Source of the DNA: Craterostigma plantagineum
Taxonomy: Eukaryota > Streptophyta > Magnoliopsida > Lamiales > Linderniaceae
Direction: 5' to 3'
Length of the DNA: 64,000 nt
Assembly: GCA_027422505.1 (NCBI GenBank)
Contig: JAPQWV010001591.1
Span: forward strand, 17,001-81,000
The translations under genes and the position numbers were made by a program. The notes under the pieces were generated by a model that saw only the letters and a list, made by a program, of their open reading frames with translations, was not told where the DNA came from and did not search any database. Positions 33,227 through 45,179 of the stretch are shown here, piece by piece (position 1 is the stretch's first letter; every line of letters begins with the position of its first letter).

Positions 33227-34893
33227 TGTGATTATATTTGAAATAGGGGTCAATCTGAAAATTTTAGAAGTACTCACAATCGAGAAACTGGATAGAAGAC
33301 TTAATTCACGATCATAAGTTTCTCGATCGTAAACAGTGTTGGAAACGATTTTGATTGGCCGTGATAATTTGCTATCGAAAAATTTGAATTGAGAAGCAAT
33401 TTTCGAATCAAAAGTTTCTCGAGCGCAAATAGTAATGGGCCTGATCCATTTAATCGCAAAATGCCCAATCGCAAACCCAACATTGATTTACAGCGAGTTA
33501 GTAAAAGTTCACTTTTTGTCAGTCGAAAAACTTTTTCTCACGCAACCCTAATCGCAAAAAATCTCTCTCGCGAAAAACTTTCACAGACAGCCTAAAATTC
33601 TCAAAAATCTTTCGATTTCAAACATCAAACTGTCTGTATAAGGTAGAAATGAGATTCTTTTAACATTTGCGTGTGATTTACATTCGTTAGCATCTACATT
33701 CTGAAGTTTTTCGCATGATTAAGCTTATATTTTCGACTGTTCTTAAAAAATGAGAAAAACCGTAACTATTTCATAGTGATTTAGGCTTGATTTTGAGTTT
33801 TATCTGAGTTTAGTGCCTGCGCTTAAGATAGTTTCGATATTCTATGTGAATCTGGTAGAATGAATCATCGGAAAATCTGAATCTTCGATTGAAATTTAAA
33901 GTTCAGATGAAACTGGGCTTTTGAATGTTTGAAGCCATCGAAGAACTTTTTCGATCGCAAACTGTCTTATTTGAATTCAGATTTAATTGAGATACTGTTT
34001 GTATTGAATTAGTTTTCGATCGATAAAATTCTGATTTAGTCGATAAGATAGAAGATTTTGACCGATAAATTACTTACCATCGAGAAATCTAATCAGGATT
34101 TTGTGAGCGAAAAACTTAGCACTGATTAGACAATTTAGATGAATTTTAATTTAGCAGCGAAAAAAATTAATTTTTCAACGCTTAATTTTTCGACCGTAAA
34201 ATTCTCCGCTTAGGATTTAATTGATCGAAAAATTTCTCGACGATTGACTTAATCTTTCGTTGACTAATTTCTCGATAAAAATATTTCGCAGGGAAAAATT
34301 TTAACTTACAATCGAAAACCATATACCGCTCGACAAATTTCAAATCGAAAAATTTTATCGAAGAAAATTTCTCGACAGTAAATTTACCTGAGAAATAATT
34401 TCGCGATCGTAAATTTACACGGAATTTTTCTCGATCGTAAAATTGATCTACTGCAGTCTAGATTTCAACTTCAACACTTAGAAAATTTTTCTCTAAGTCC
34501 TTTACACTGTAGCGAACATTAGCGAATAAAATTTCTCGATAGAAAAATTACACGGAAACATTTCAATTGAAATCAATGCATAGGAAATCAATTTGAAATC
34601 CAATTTTATCGAGTGAAAAATTTCTCGGCATGAACAGTGACCTTACCTGCGATTAAACACTTAGAAAATTTTCGAACCCTTTCTTACGCGTTAAGTGTTT
34701 AATATGAAATTACAATCATGCCATTGCATTTTTTTAATCGAGTATCCTATATGCATATCATATGATTTCAATTCAAAATTCATCAAACATGTCATAAATT
34801 GATACAGTATTATAGTTTGATATTAAATGCATTTTCGACTATAATCAAAATTTATGAACTAATGAACTTCTATATCTCTTTGTTGCTTTTCAG
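33227..34893 (+). repeat. Copia LTR/leader with CTCGATCG-rich motif array
   Basis: Motifs TTTCTCGATCG, CTCGATAGAAAAATT, TCGATCGAAAA and CGATCGTAAA recur throughout, most densely 33280-34680. The region ends TTGTTGCTTTTCAG directly before an ATG, resembling a 3' splice site. No PBS is seen between the PPT and the ORF at 34894. A similar motif-rich leader precedes the coiled-coil ORF of the element at 47709-53929, and both have ATGAACAGTGA. Confidence 0.6.
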
Positions 34894-37117
34894 ATGGATC
34901 GCTACCCACGATACAATCATATATACGATCACAATCTATACTTGAAGGTTCAGGATACGAACTTCCAGCTCTATCTGAGCACATTTCCGTGCCCGGACGA
35001 GATCATCGTATCTATCCTGAGAGGCCACCCTATTTGGCACGCGCCGACGGTCACCGCCTCAGTGCCAATGGTCTATCTCCAGTAATTCTGGGGATATATA
35101 CAAGGAGCTGTAGCGAATGGGGCATTCTCCTTCACAACAAGAATCGGACGCGGCATATTCATATGAGCAAGAGCCAGTTCTGCATGATACTGGACTTGCC
35201 CGACAGCGACAACTACGACCCGCTCTCGTCGAACGCAGAAATGGTCCACGACTTCATGCAAATGGGACATCAACCGCAACTCACAAAGTTAGCTCAGGTC
35301 CAGAGCAGCGGTATCCCTCACCCCTGGAAGACATTGTTCGGGATAGTGAACAAGTGTCTATCACCCAAGCACGCTTGATTCGACAAGGGCAACAGCAATA
35401 TACTGCGGATCTTTCATGGTCTCGCTTTCGCCAGAAACTACGACTTCGCACAGCTGATCTGGAATGATCTAGCTGAACTGATCCGGCTGAAGGAGAACCG
35501 AAGGTCGAAGAACGTGCCCTATGCTCGATGGTTCAACGTAATCATCAGGGAGTTCATGGAGTTACATGCGGAGAACATCCCCCAGCTGCCTCCCGGTGGA
35601 ATCTATCAGCTGCCAAGGCTAATGTTCTTCCACAATCCACGGCTCACAGACCTGGACCAACTGTCGATGCCGATTCCGCTCAACCTACTCAGGCTCACCG
35701 GCAGATTACCATGTGAGCCCTCCCCAACCGGAACACCAGCCAAGCCTGACGACACGATGATCGATGTTGTCGCTCAGGAGCTTCAACAGGAGTCTCCCTT
35801 GGTCGAAGAACCAATGCCTTGATAGACGTCGTGGCTACCGAGATGGCGCTCGAGGCTCCTGCACACGAATACCAAGTGGAAGTGCCCATACATGTCGGCG
35901 TGCTCGAAGAAACCGTTGAGGATGTTCTTCAAACAGTAGCACAACTCGAGGTCGAATTGGGGCAAACCTCTCTTCCACTGGTGACGGATCAGGCATTGGA
36001 GAACGTCGATCGAGACCTTACTCCGCCACCCTGTCTGACACAGAGTCTGACGAGGAAATTAGCCTGATAAAGAGGACTCCCAGGAGACTTAGCATTCAGT
36101 TGGAGTCGCTCTTCCCGGCCGTTACCACCGCACCAGATACTACGCTGACCACATCGACAAGTGTTGCTGGCACTTCATCGCTCAATCTTGAGCCGCAACC
36201 AACTATCGTGGTGTCTGGTTCGCAGGCGCAACCTGAGCCTGCCTTAACACACATAGAGACGAATCCTCTGGATTCGACTCGAGGATTGGGTGGAAGTCTC
36301 ATACAGTCACAACCTCAAGTGACTGTGAGCCAACCCGCAGAGTCGGTATCTACTCAAGGGTTGATAACAGGCGACATCAGTGGTCCTGGTCCATCCACGG
36401 AGGCGTCCGCACCATTTGTGATGAACGAGCAGTTTCAGGCCGCTCTCTCTGCTGCCATACAGTCAATGGAAGACAAGATCATGGAGAGAGTATTACAAGC
36501 CATCGAGACATCCCGAAGAGATACCGAGAAAGCACCTGTCTCAGAAGGGCCTTCGTCACAAACCAACCCCACACCTCCAGAACCCACACCCACCGACCCT
36601 TTAGCCACTTCCTGCATCCTCATCAACCCATACACAATACCCATCACCGAGCTCCACGACATACACCTCGCCCGTTTGATAGGCCTTTCCATCCGATCGC
36701 CTCAAGAAGAAACCCTCTATCGGCGATTGGTGGATCACCCAGAGCCACTGACGAACACTTGCCAAGGCCAAAGCTCCCACTCACGGCGCAGACATGACGA
36801 TCCTGACGACCAGGACCATCATGAGGGGGAGAAGAGGCCGAGGACATCTACATCTGGCCAAGGACAAGGCTCGGGCACTACGCAGACAAGCGCTAGAGCT
36901 GGTGAAACCCTAACCTAAACCCAAACCACCCACACCACGCACTGCACAACCACTCTACCACATAACGACCCACCTACCTTTACCCTTCAGACGCCTCCGC
37001 CCACACCATCGATCTACTCAAGCCCCTTGCTTCCGGAAGAAGAAGCAAGTGCAGCAATGCTCGTGGCCCTAGCTGCTATCCAAGCAACTCCCTCAGTCGA
37101 CCCATCTACTCAAGCCA
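34894..37117 (+). pseudogene. Copia-type Gag with the VPxVYLQxFW domain, broken
   Basis: It begins MDRYPRYNHIYDHNLYLKVQ and in the first frame reaches VPMVYLQ (about 35085). It continues in other frames with the QFW, LVHPWKTLFGIVNKCLS-like and NVPYARWFNVIIREF blocks that mark the long Gag of a plant copia lineage, then a Ser/Thr/Pro-rich stretch and a short coil EDKIMERVLQAIETSRRDTE (about 36470). There are frame changes near 35090 and 35370 and in-frame stops near 35821 and 36918. After the last stop the frame stays open to about 37117. The broken state excludes a complete product from this copy. Confidence 0.7.
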
Positions 37118-37475
37118 CTTATATGTTTTCACGTTTACAGTTAAAAATATCGGATTTATTTGGATTTATATTTTATTTATTTGAAATCGTATAGTATCCC
37201 AAGGTCCGACTAGCGATTCGTAAAATCCACGGGGCCTTAGAAGTCGTCGCTCTTGGGACAGTCATCGAGGGCCGTGATAGTGTTCATCATGTCCTAGTGT
37301 CCGAATCGAACGTCGTAGTCACCGTCGATCTCATAGCGCACGGGAGGGAGGGGGAATATCTTCCCGTACAAACCTCAGAGCTTTTGACGTTAGGAGATGC
37401 ATTGGGCATCTTCCTAAAGTGGCCCCACGATATGACATTATCGTCAAATGCGGTATGTAAATAAATATGTATATT
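37118..37475 (+). repeat. First copy of a 699-bp-offset tandem duplication
   Basis: The block from ACTTATATGTTTT (37118) through the exon at 37195-37452 and its donor recurs 699 bp downstream with few differences. Confidence 0.92.
37195..37452 (+). CDS. DUF8039-like exon, copy A (258 bp, open)
   Basis: Bounded by GTATAG at the left and GTATGT at the right, this 86-codon stretch is open without ATG and in phase 0. It has the pattern VALGTVIEGRDSVHHVLVSE, EYLPVQTSELLTLGDALGIF and WPHDM. The alternation 'A.GTV...VHHV......V.V..........LP.......LGDALG.F..WP' is that of the DUF8039 domain found next to plant CACTA-type Tnp2 transposases. I assign it from pattern memory only. The rest of the parent gene is not visible around it, so this is either an exon fragment in a transposon remnant or part of a heavily split gene. 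Confidence 0.6.
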
Positions 37476-37893
37476 TGATCAATAATAAATTAATTTGTAT
37501 TTTTCCTATGTAGGCTCCTATGCATAATAAATTTGATCAATATGTAAATTAATTTGTAAGGTTCTATTAAAAGGTAATATATATTTCTTGGAACCCTAAT
37601 TTATTTAATTTGGGGAATTTAGGTTTGCTTTCGTTTTCGGTTCCATATTGTGATTTAAGCTTCTATTAACGTCCTATACCATGTTAGAAATCATAATTAT
37701 TAAAAAAACGAAATTGCGACCCGACCCGATGGTACCCGATGTGTTCGACTGTCCGAAGTTCTTTTGGGTCCGCCTCACTCGATCCATTTCCCTCGTCAAA
37801 CCCCATTTTGGTAAGACTTATATGTTTTAACGTTTACAGTTAAACATATCGGATTTATTTACATTTATATTTTATTGATCTGAAATCGTATAG

Positions 37894-38151
37894 TATCCCA
37901 AGGTCCGACTAGCGATTCGTAAAATCCACGGGGCCTTAGAAGTCGTCGCTCTTGGGACAGTTATCGAGGGCCGTGATAGTGTTCATCATGTCCTAGTGTC
38001 CGAATCGAACGTCGTAGTCACCGTCGATCTCATAGCGCATGGAAGGGAGGGGGAATATCTTCCCGTACAAACCTCGGAGCTTTTGACGTTAGGAGATGCA
38101 CTGGGCAGCTTCGTACAGTGGCCCCATGATATGACATTATCGTCAAATGCG
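37894..38151 (+). CDS. DUF8039-like exon, copy B (258 bp, open)
   Basis: Same length, same splice boundaries (TATAG| and |GTATGT) and same frame as copy A. Visible protein differences are confined mainly to the IFLK segment of copy A, here SFVQ. Both copies have stayed open, with intact splice sites. Confidence 0.6.
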
Positions 38152-38175
38152 GTATGTAAATAAATATGTAAATTT

Positions 38176-39410
38176 GATCAATAATAAATTAATTTGTATT
38201 TTCCTATGTAGGCTCCTATGCACAATAAATTTGATCAATATGTACATTAATTTGTATTTTCCTATGTAGGCTCCTATGCACAATAAATTTGATCAATAAT
38301 AAACTATTATAACCGAGTCATAATAAAAAGCATACTAATAATAAGTTCAACATACATATGATCTCGCTAGGGTTCATCTAATCTCAAATACTACGGAATT
38401 TAGCTACTCATATGAAACATCAACGCGACGAGAAGCGAAAATAACAACGAAAAAATCATAATTTCTTCCCTGAATTCCACGTCCCTTCGTTGAGGAATTT
38501 CGTCGAACAGGTGGTGGGCGTCTCAGCTTTTCCTTTCCTTACGAGTCCTTTGCACTGCACGTTCACTGCTCCTTCTATGCCGGCAGCCCGTCACAGCCAG
38601 TCGTAACCGAAACTTAGCTTGTTACCTCGCTCGTAAACCCGGTTCCGATAAGCCCTCTGTCAGTCCACGCAGCTGCTGCCGTTCCACCTCGTAGTTGTTG
38701 CTCACACGCACCCGCTCACAGCGCAAGCAATTGCAGCTCCTCGCCTTCGCTTCACAATCCCGAGATCAGCCCTCCCGCGCTGTACGTGTATATGGCTTCG
38801 TCACCTCCAATCCTTGTTCGTTTTCTTTTTTCCCCCCTTGCTCGTTGATCCCTATTTATAGATGATGGAGGGAGGGACATCAAATATTCATGGCTGCTCA
38901 AGAACGGCGCAACGTGATTTTCCTTTCTTGAGCCGTGAACTTGTGTGCGGATTTTGCAAATCTTGTGGGTCTTGTCTTCTTATCACTTGTCGTAACATGG
39001 GGGTGTGTAGCAAAGTTGGGCTTGAGATTTATTTCTTCATTTGCTTCTTCTTTCGTCACATGGGCTTGGGCTATTTTCGATTTGGGCTCAATTGGTTGTT
39101 GGGCCGAGTTCAAACCGTTTCTGCATAGCTAGTAGCACTGAGTTCAAAAATCCAAATACCCAAATCTAGAACTCGAAATAGAAATCCCTTCCGTCAAAAT
39201 CAATATCAATGAGTCTTCTTGCTTGAGATAAATTTTCAGGTCCATCGGAATCGCTTACCGAGTCAATTCGGAAAAATTCGAACCTGCCGCACAACTGCCG
39301 TTAAAAGTTTGACATCGTCATTAAATCATATTTAAGTTCTATAATTTTTGAAATGACTTCATTAATCACGCAAACAACTTAAAATTAACAAATATAAACG
39401 TAAGGAAATA
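38176..39410. other. Unassigned intergenic/transposon-derived sequence
   Basis: At 38176-38310 a 57-bp unit (CTATGTAGGCTCCTATGCAC..AATTTG) is tandemly repeated twice and is also related to 37477-37560. From 38450 to 39130 there is moderately GC-rich sequence with TGGGCTT/TTGGGCC motifs like those in LTR promoters. The longest ORF (38862-39128) has no recognisable domain. Confidence 0.4.
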
Positions 39411-40172
39411 CGTTTATCAGTTTTAAAAGGACTTTGCGAATTTGACGCGAACTGGAAGGTTTGCGGGTTGGGGTAAGAAGGTCTTCGCGAATTGTCAGGT
39501 TGCGTGCTCTAAGGTTCGCGAACTGTGAAACCAAAGGTTCGCAGGTTGACTTAAGTCAATCGTAACTTGGCGAAGTTCGAATTGCGAATCCATGGGGTCG
39601 CGAAGTCAAATTCGCAAACCTGGGGGCGTCAAATTCGCGAAGTAAAAACTTGAACGAACAAAGTTCGCAGGCATGATTTGCGGATTTGACGAAGTCAAAA
39701 TTAGATTGGATTCGCGAAAACATTTTGGACCCGTGAAGTTCCTTTTTGAAGAATCAAAATGTACTTTTCTTAAAAACAATCGCGAACCCTAATTCCTCTA
39801 TAAAAACAGAAAAACATCGATTTTAAATTCAAATTTGAAAAGAGGAACTCTTTTTCAGTAAAATTCTCAAACAAGACCACTCATTTTAATACCAACAGAC
39901 TAGTTTCTACAGAAATTGACTACAATAAAACCTGTTCTTCGAAGAATCATCCCTACAAATAATAAATAAAATCGTTAACGAGTAAAACAAATTCCGTACC
40001 ACAGGAAGGTTCGTGTGTATGTGAGAAGAACGAATTTGAGCGAAAAACAACAGAAAACCAGCGAGAGTGAGATATGAGTAGCTTAGTGAAGGGGATTCGC
40101 CAAGGAGAAAGTGAAGATTTGGGAATTTGAGGAACTCGGTTCGCGAATTAGGTTTTTAGGGAGAAAGAAACT
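39411..40172 (-). mobile_element. TTCGCGAA-motif LTR segment, split by a copia insertion (left part)
   Basis: TTCGCGAA, TTTGCGAA, TTCGCAAA and TTCGCAGG motifs recur at 39430-39790 and again at 40135-40177. The same motif type resumes at 59539-59830 on the other side of the copia element, and the target duplication TCGCG links the two halves. It probably belongs to the copia element at 59835-64000 as its 3' LTR, but no LTR ends were identified. Confidence 0.5.
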
Positions 40173-40177
40173 TCGCG

Positions 40178-42080
40178 TGTTGGGTTACCTGGTGTCTCCC
40201 GGAGACGCCACGTCCCCAGGAACGGTGCAGAACAAAAATTTTCCGGGTTCCTCCATTGCCCTCGTAGCTCGGATAAGAGTAATAACACATAGACATGCAA
40301 TAGGACGGGTCAAACCCATAGAGAATTACTAGTTGCCGCGAGTGGCAGCTCATCGTCCTTTTCTTCAAACTTCATCGATGGTGGTGGATGGCACTAGATA
40401 GTCACGCAGACCTCGCAGTGTAACACAGAATCAGTTCTCTGAAGATGGCTAGAGAGAACTGAGCCGCCGCGTGGGAGAAACGTGTGTGCGTTTGGTGTGT
40501 GTTTTGTTGCCTTTGGATGATTTCAAAATCACCTCTTTTTTCTCTACCTTTGGAGCACAAAATTCTTAGCCAATTTAAAGGCTTGGATTTCGATATCGTA
40601 GTCCTTAAAGTATGAGAGATTTTTGCCAAATTTTACTCTCTTTTGAATTCCAAATCCAAACTTAAGGAAACTTACTATTATTAGAAAACTAACTTAAATA
40701 CCAAGTCAAACTAAGTATATTTAAATATAGTATGGAATTCGAAATTTAATCCTAAATTAATTTCGAAATTTAGATAAATAATATTCCAAATATTTTATTC
40801 CATATTTATTAATATCAAATATGCAAATTACGAAAATACCCTCAAAGGTATATTTCGAAATTAGCTTAAGGTGAAATCCAATTTTATCCTCAAGCCCATT
40901 AAGCACTTGGTCAAGCCCAAGTCTTAAAGTTAGTTTCATAAGAAGTTCAACTTCGATCCAATAAATGGCCCGAGGCCCATTAAGGCGTGACCCAACGGCC
41001 CAAGGCCCGTTAAGGCCGAAACACTTTCTCTCCTTATCAGTACATGTTGATGATCCATTTTTAAGCCCGACTCTGTAGGTTCAACTCAATCGGCAAGGGA
41101 GGAATCCAAGAGTTTAGTAGTTACCTAGCCAATCCCGCAGTACCGGCCCGTAACCCGATTCGAGTGCGAATTTCGACCTAGTCTTTATCCCAGAACCTCA
41201 CTATAGATAACAGCGCTACGTATAAACCCTTTAGTTGTGTTCCAATCAAGTGAGAGCCATGGTCTATGTCAAACTCAGTAAACTCGATTCGATGATAAAA
41301 TGGAGATGAGACAAATTATTAAACTACCCTCCATGTCTCACATGAGTTAGTTCAATACCTTGGCCAAGGATTTCGTAATTTTCCATCGCCATCCTCATAG
41401 GATACTTATCGCGATTACTTGCGAGACTGTGAATCCGTACTCGGCGGTCTAAGCCCGGCAATCACAATCATCATCAAGACCGCATCTGGCCCGCTGACCC
41501 ATGCAACAGCAAATCGGGTCGAGGGGAACCAGTGACAGTCGAGACCTCGAAGTCAATTCCGTCAAAGCCCCTTTCGGTCTAAGGTTCACGTAGACTACTA
41601 TAGTGTTGTCGTCGGTCATTGACACTCCTTGAGTAATAAGCCATGTTCGACCGTACGACCTATGAGTCAGTGTCCATGAAACGAGTCAATCCCTTGATTC
41701 GATTCGTATCACAAGTCATGACCTCCGCTTCCAAGCGAGATATCGGCACACGATAGGTCATCGACAAATAAGCCGTGATCGGTTATCCAGCACCCAACTG
41801 GAGCCTCCGACTTATGGACTTTTAATGTTCGAGGTTAAGAGTCCACTTGTGCCTTCCTCTCTCGTACCCATCGAGAACAGTGACTCAACTCGACACATTT
41901 GGATTTGTTCATTTATTGCTTTATCGGATGCTAAGTAAGAAACTCTTATATCCAATAAGCGAACAATGCCTTTCATTAAACACACAAAAATATCTTATTA
42001 CACAAAGGGTCGAATGATAAATAATCTAATGCCCTATACAATCTAATCCTCGTATAGCATTCGAGGGCATATTCCTAACA
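40178..42080 (-). mobile_element. 3' LTR of the copia element
   Basis: About 1.9 kb, aligned end to end with 57650-59538 with scattered substitutions. The minus strand begins TGTTAGGAATATGCCCTCG. A purine-rich AAGTGTGAGATT lies just inside (42081-42092), matching the PPT of this copia group. Confidence 0.92.
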
Positions 42081-42354
42081 ATCTCACACTTGCACTCAAT
42101 GCCATGCGCTGCAGTATCTAATAGCCATCTTTTCGAGATGTCTAGCGAGCACTGCTTGTGATAGAGGCTTGGTGAACGGGTCGGCCACGTTATCCGCGAT
42201 CGCAATTTTCTGCACGGCTATGTAGCATTTCTCAACGAATCCACGTAACACGTGGTACTTTCTTTCTATATGTTTGGACCTGCTGTGAAATCTTGGTTTT
42301 TCGCCTGAGCAATAGCGTCAGTATTGTCACACCACAATGGCAATGGCCTATCTG

Positions 42355-43610
42355 CTACAGAAACGACACCAAGTTCTCCGAGAACTTTCTCATCCAAACA
42401 CCTTCCTTAGCTGCCTCTGAGGCCGCTATATAATCTGCTTCGCAGGTGGAATATGATGTAGTGCTCTGTTTGGAACTTTTCCAAGACACTGCTCCACCGT
42501 TGAGCGTAAAGACGAATCCTGAAGTGGATTTTCGGTCGTCCACATCAGACTGGAAATCCGAATCCATATGCCCTTCCACTTCCAATTCTCCATTACCATA
42601 GACCAGCATCATACCTTAGTCCGCCTAAGGTACTTGAGGATAGTCTTGACTGCTGTCCAATGTTCCTTACCGGGGTCAGCCTGAAACCGATTGACTATGC
42701 TCACGGCGTACACCAAGTCAGGTCGCGTGCAAAGCATCGCATGCATCAAGCTACCCACTGCGGATGCATAGGGGATTCCATTCATCTCTTTCCACTCCAA
42801 CTCACTTTGAGGGCTCATTGCCTTGGAAAGGTGAATCCCATGTCGCATAGGCAGGAACCCTTTCTTAGAGTTGTCCATATTATATCGCTTCAGGACCTTC
42901 TCTAAGTAAAGGGACTGGGAGAGTCCTAACATACGATTCGCTCGATCTCTATAAAGGCGAATACCAAAGATGTAGGTAGCTTCTCCCAAGTCTTTCATGG
43001 AGAATTCGGTCGAAAGTCACGCTTTCACCATCGAGAGCATTCCATTATCATTCCCTATCGAAAGGATGTCGTCCACGTACAATACGAGGAAAGGTATTTT
43101 GCTCCCACTACTTTTCTTGTAGACGCAAGGTTCGTCTTCATTCTTCAAGAATCTGCGGCCCTTGACCACTTCATCGAACCGAAGATTCCAGCTTCTGGAG
43201 GCTTGTTTGAGTCGATAAATGAACTTGTTCAATTTGCACACCTTTATGAGCATCTCCTTGCGATGTAAAACCCTTGGCCGCTCCATATATATTTTCTCCT
43301 TGAGGTATCCATTTAGGAATGCAGTTTTCACATCCATCTGCCAGATCTCATAGTCATAGTGTTCAGCTATCGCAAGCAATGTTCGAATTGACTTCATCAT
43401 AGCGACAGACGAAAAGGTCTCCTCATAGTCAATGCCCTCTTTTTGACTGTACCCTTTCGCCACAAGCCTAGCTTTGTATGTGTCAACCAATCCGTCAGAT
43501 TCAATCTTTCTCTTGTAGATCCATTTCTACCCAATGGATCTAAAACCATATGGGAGGTCTACTAGAGTCCATACTTGGTTTTCGTGCATAGAATCCATTT
43601 CGGCTTGCAT
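42355..43610 (-). pseudogene. Copia RT and RNase H, broken
   Basis: [41 protein letters not shown], the catalytic LVLYVDDILSIGND (YVDD present), then MLCTRPDLVYAVSIVNRFQ. RNase H: DDRKSTSGFVFTLNGGAVSW and TCEADYIAASEAAKEGVW. Stops separate the pieces at about 43017 and 42609-42612, and another stop occurs near 43530 in the GxKWIYK segment. It continues upstream into integrase. Confidence 0.92.
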
Positions 43611-43612
43611 AG

Positions 43613-44435
43613 CTATAAGCCATTTCTCCGAAGCTTTATCTCTGATTGCCTGGTCATAGATGTGGGATCGTCTCCGACGTTCCCTTCCATCGCAGCAACC
43701 TCGTGCTCGATGTGGACCATCCTGTATCTCTCAGACTGGCGAGATACTCTACCCGACCTACGCAACTCAGGTTGCATCTCGGACTGCTCTACAGTGTCAT
43801 CTGACACATGAGTCTGCGAAAGACGACTCTCCAAGAGTTACATCGCGACCCGCTCCACCTTCTCGAACGAACTCTTCTTCGAGAAAGTGGGCTTGAAGGG
43901 CTACAACGATTCTCTGATCGTCGTGGAAGTAAAACTGGTATCCCATGGAATCCTCAGGATACCCGACAAAACGTCCTTTCACAGCCTTCGATTCATCTGT
44001 CTTGAGCTTTTTCACGAATGCGGGGCAACCCCGAACTCTAATGTGATTCAAGCTCTGTCTTCGTCCTGTCCATATCAGATATGGAATACGATCGACAGAC
44101 TTTGTAGGACATCTACTCGAAATGTGTGCCGCTGTCAACAGGGCATGACCCCACAACGATATGGGCAGGTCTGTATAGCTCAGCATAGATCAAACTTTAT
44201 CCAACAGAGTTCGATTTCTGCGTTCGGACACACCGTTCAACTGCGGTGTTCCGGGCGGTGTCATCCGTGAAATGATCCTATTCTCTTTTACAAACTCGTC
44301 AAACTCGAGGCTCATGTACTCGCCGCCTCGATCTGACCAAACGGCTTTGATGCTCTTTCCAGTCTGATTTTCCACCAAAGCCTTGTACCCTTTGAACCAT
44401 TCAAAAGTATCAGACTTGTTCTTCATGAGATAAAC
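43613..44435 (-). pseudogene. Copia integrase, broken by stops
   Basis: The core has AVWSDRGGEYMSLEFDEF (second catalytic D) and GVSERRNRTLLDKV (E). A TGA stop then interrupts (the expected codon is CGA) before SMLSYTDLPISLWGHALLTA, and the C-terminal region has VRGCPAFVKKLKTDESKAVK and RFVGYPEDSMGYQFY. Frame changes occur near 43800. The first catalytic D lies upstream in HTDVCGPF. Confidence 0.92.
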
Positions 44436-45143
44436 CTAGTCGAAGCGAGAGCGATCATCAGTGAAGGTAACGAAATAATGGAAGTTACCGCAAGCCGCTA
44501 CCCTGAACGGTCCGCAAACATCCGTGTGGATCAAACTGAGAAGTTCTGCAGCTCTTGCAAAAGTCGCTGTGAAGGGCGACTTGATCATCTTTCCAAGGAT
44601 ACAAGATTCGCAAGTCGGATAGGGATCAGACCCAAGTGGCTTTATAACGCCGATTTTCTCCAACTCGAGAATCTTCTGTTCTCCAACGTGACCGAGTCGA
44701 AGATGCCACAGCTGTCTCGAGTTCGACTCCAATTTTTGTTTGTTGGTGATTGTATTCACAGTTTTTGTTTTATCTTCGAAATTTAGATAATATAATCCAT
44801 TCAGTAAACTTGCACTTCCGACGCAATTATTTCCAAAATAAATATTGCATATATTATTACTAAAACGGAACTCGGAACTATTTCCGCTCAAAACGGGAAT
44901 TGAAACAATATACTTAAGCCCCTTGGGCAAAACTAAACAATCGGAAAGCAGTAAACTATGTCTAGTAGATAAAACGAGAGTTCTTGATCTAATGTGCGTC
45001 ACCGGTACACTATGTCTGCTTCCTACGATGATCATGATCTCTCGGTCCGCCAGCTTCCTTCTTCGTTCCAGACCCTGGTTCGAAACACAGATGTGAGCAC
45101 TAGCTCCCGCGTCTAAGATCCACAAAGCGGAATATACTGACAT
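44436..45143 (-). pseudogene. Copia protease and pre-integrase domain
   Basis: The 235-aa minus-strand piece has LWILDAGASAHIC, the aspartic protease site with DAG instead of the common DSG or DTG. The LWHLRLGHVGEQKILEL..CESCILGKM zinc-binding pre-integrase domain and the first integrase D (HTDVCGPF) follow. It stops at 44436 within the conserved FGYVYLM segment (reads FD-stop). Confidence 0.92.
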
Positions 45144-45179
45144 AGAACAATTAGTTTCTAAATCGTAAAGTTCTTTACC

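Noticed and set aside
38862..39128. 88-aa plus-strand ORF and overlapping ORFs on both strands
   Set aside because: No recognisable domain. Sequence resembles LTR promoter DNA with TGGGCTT motifs.
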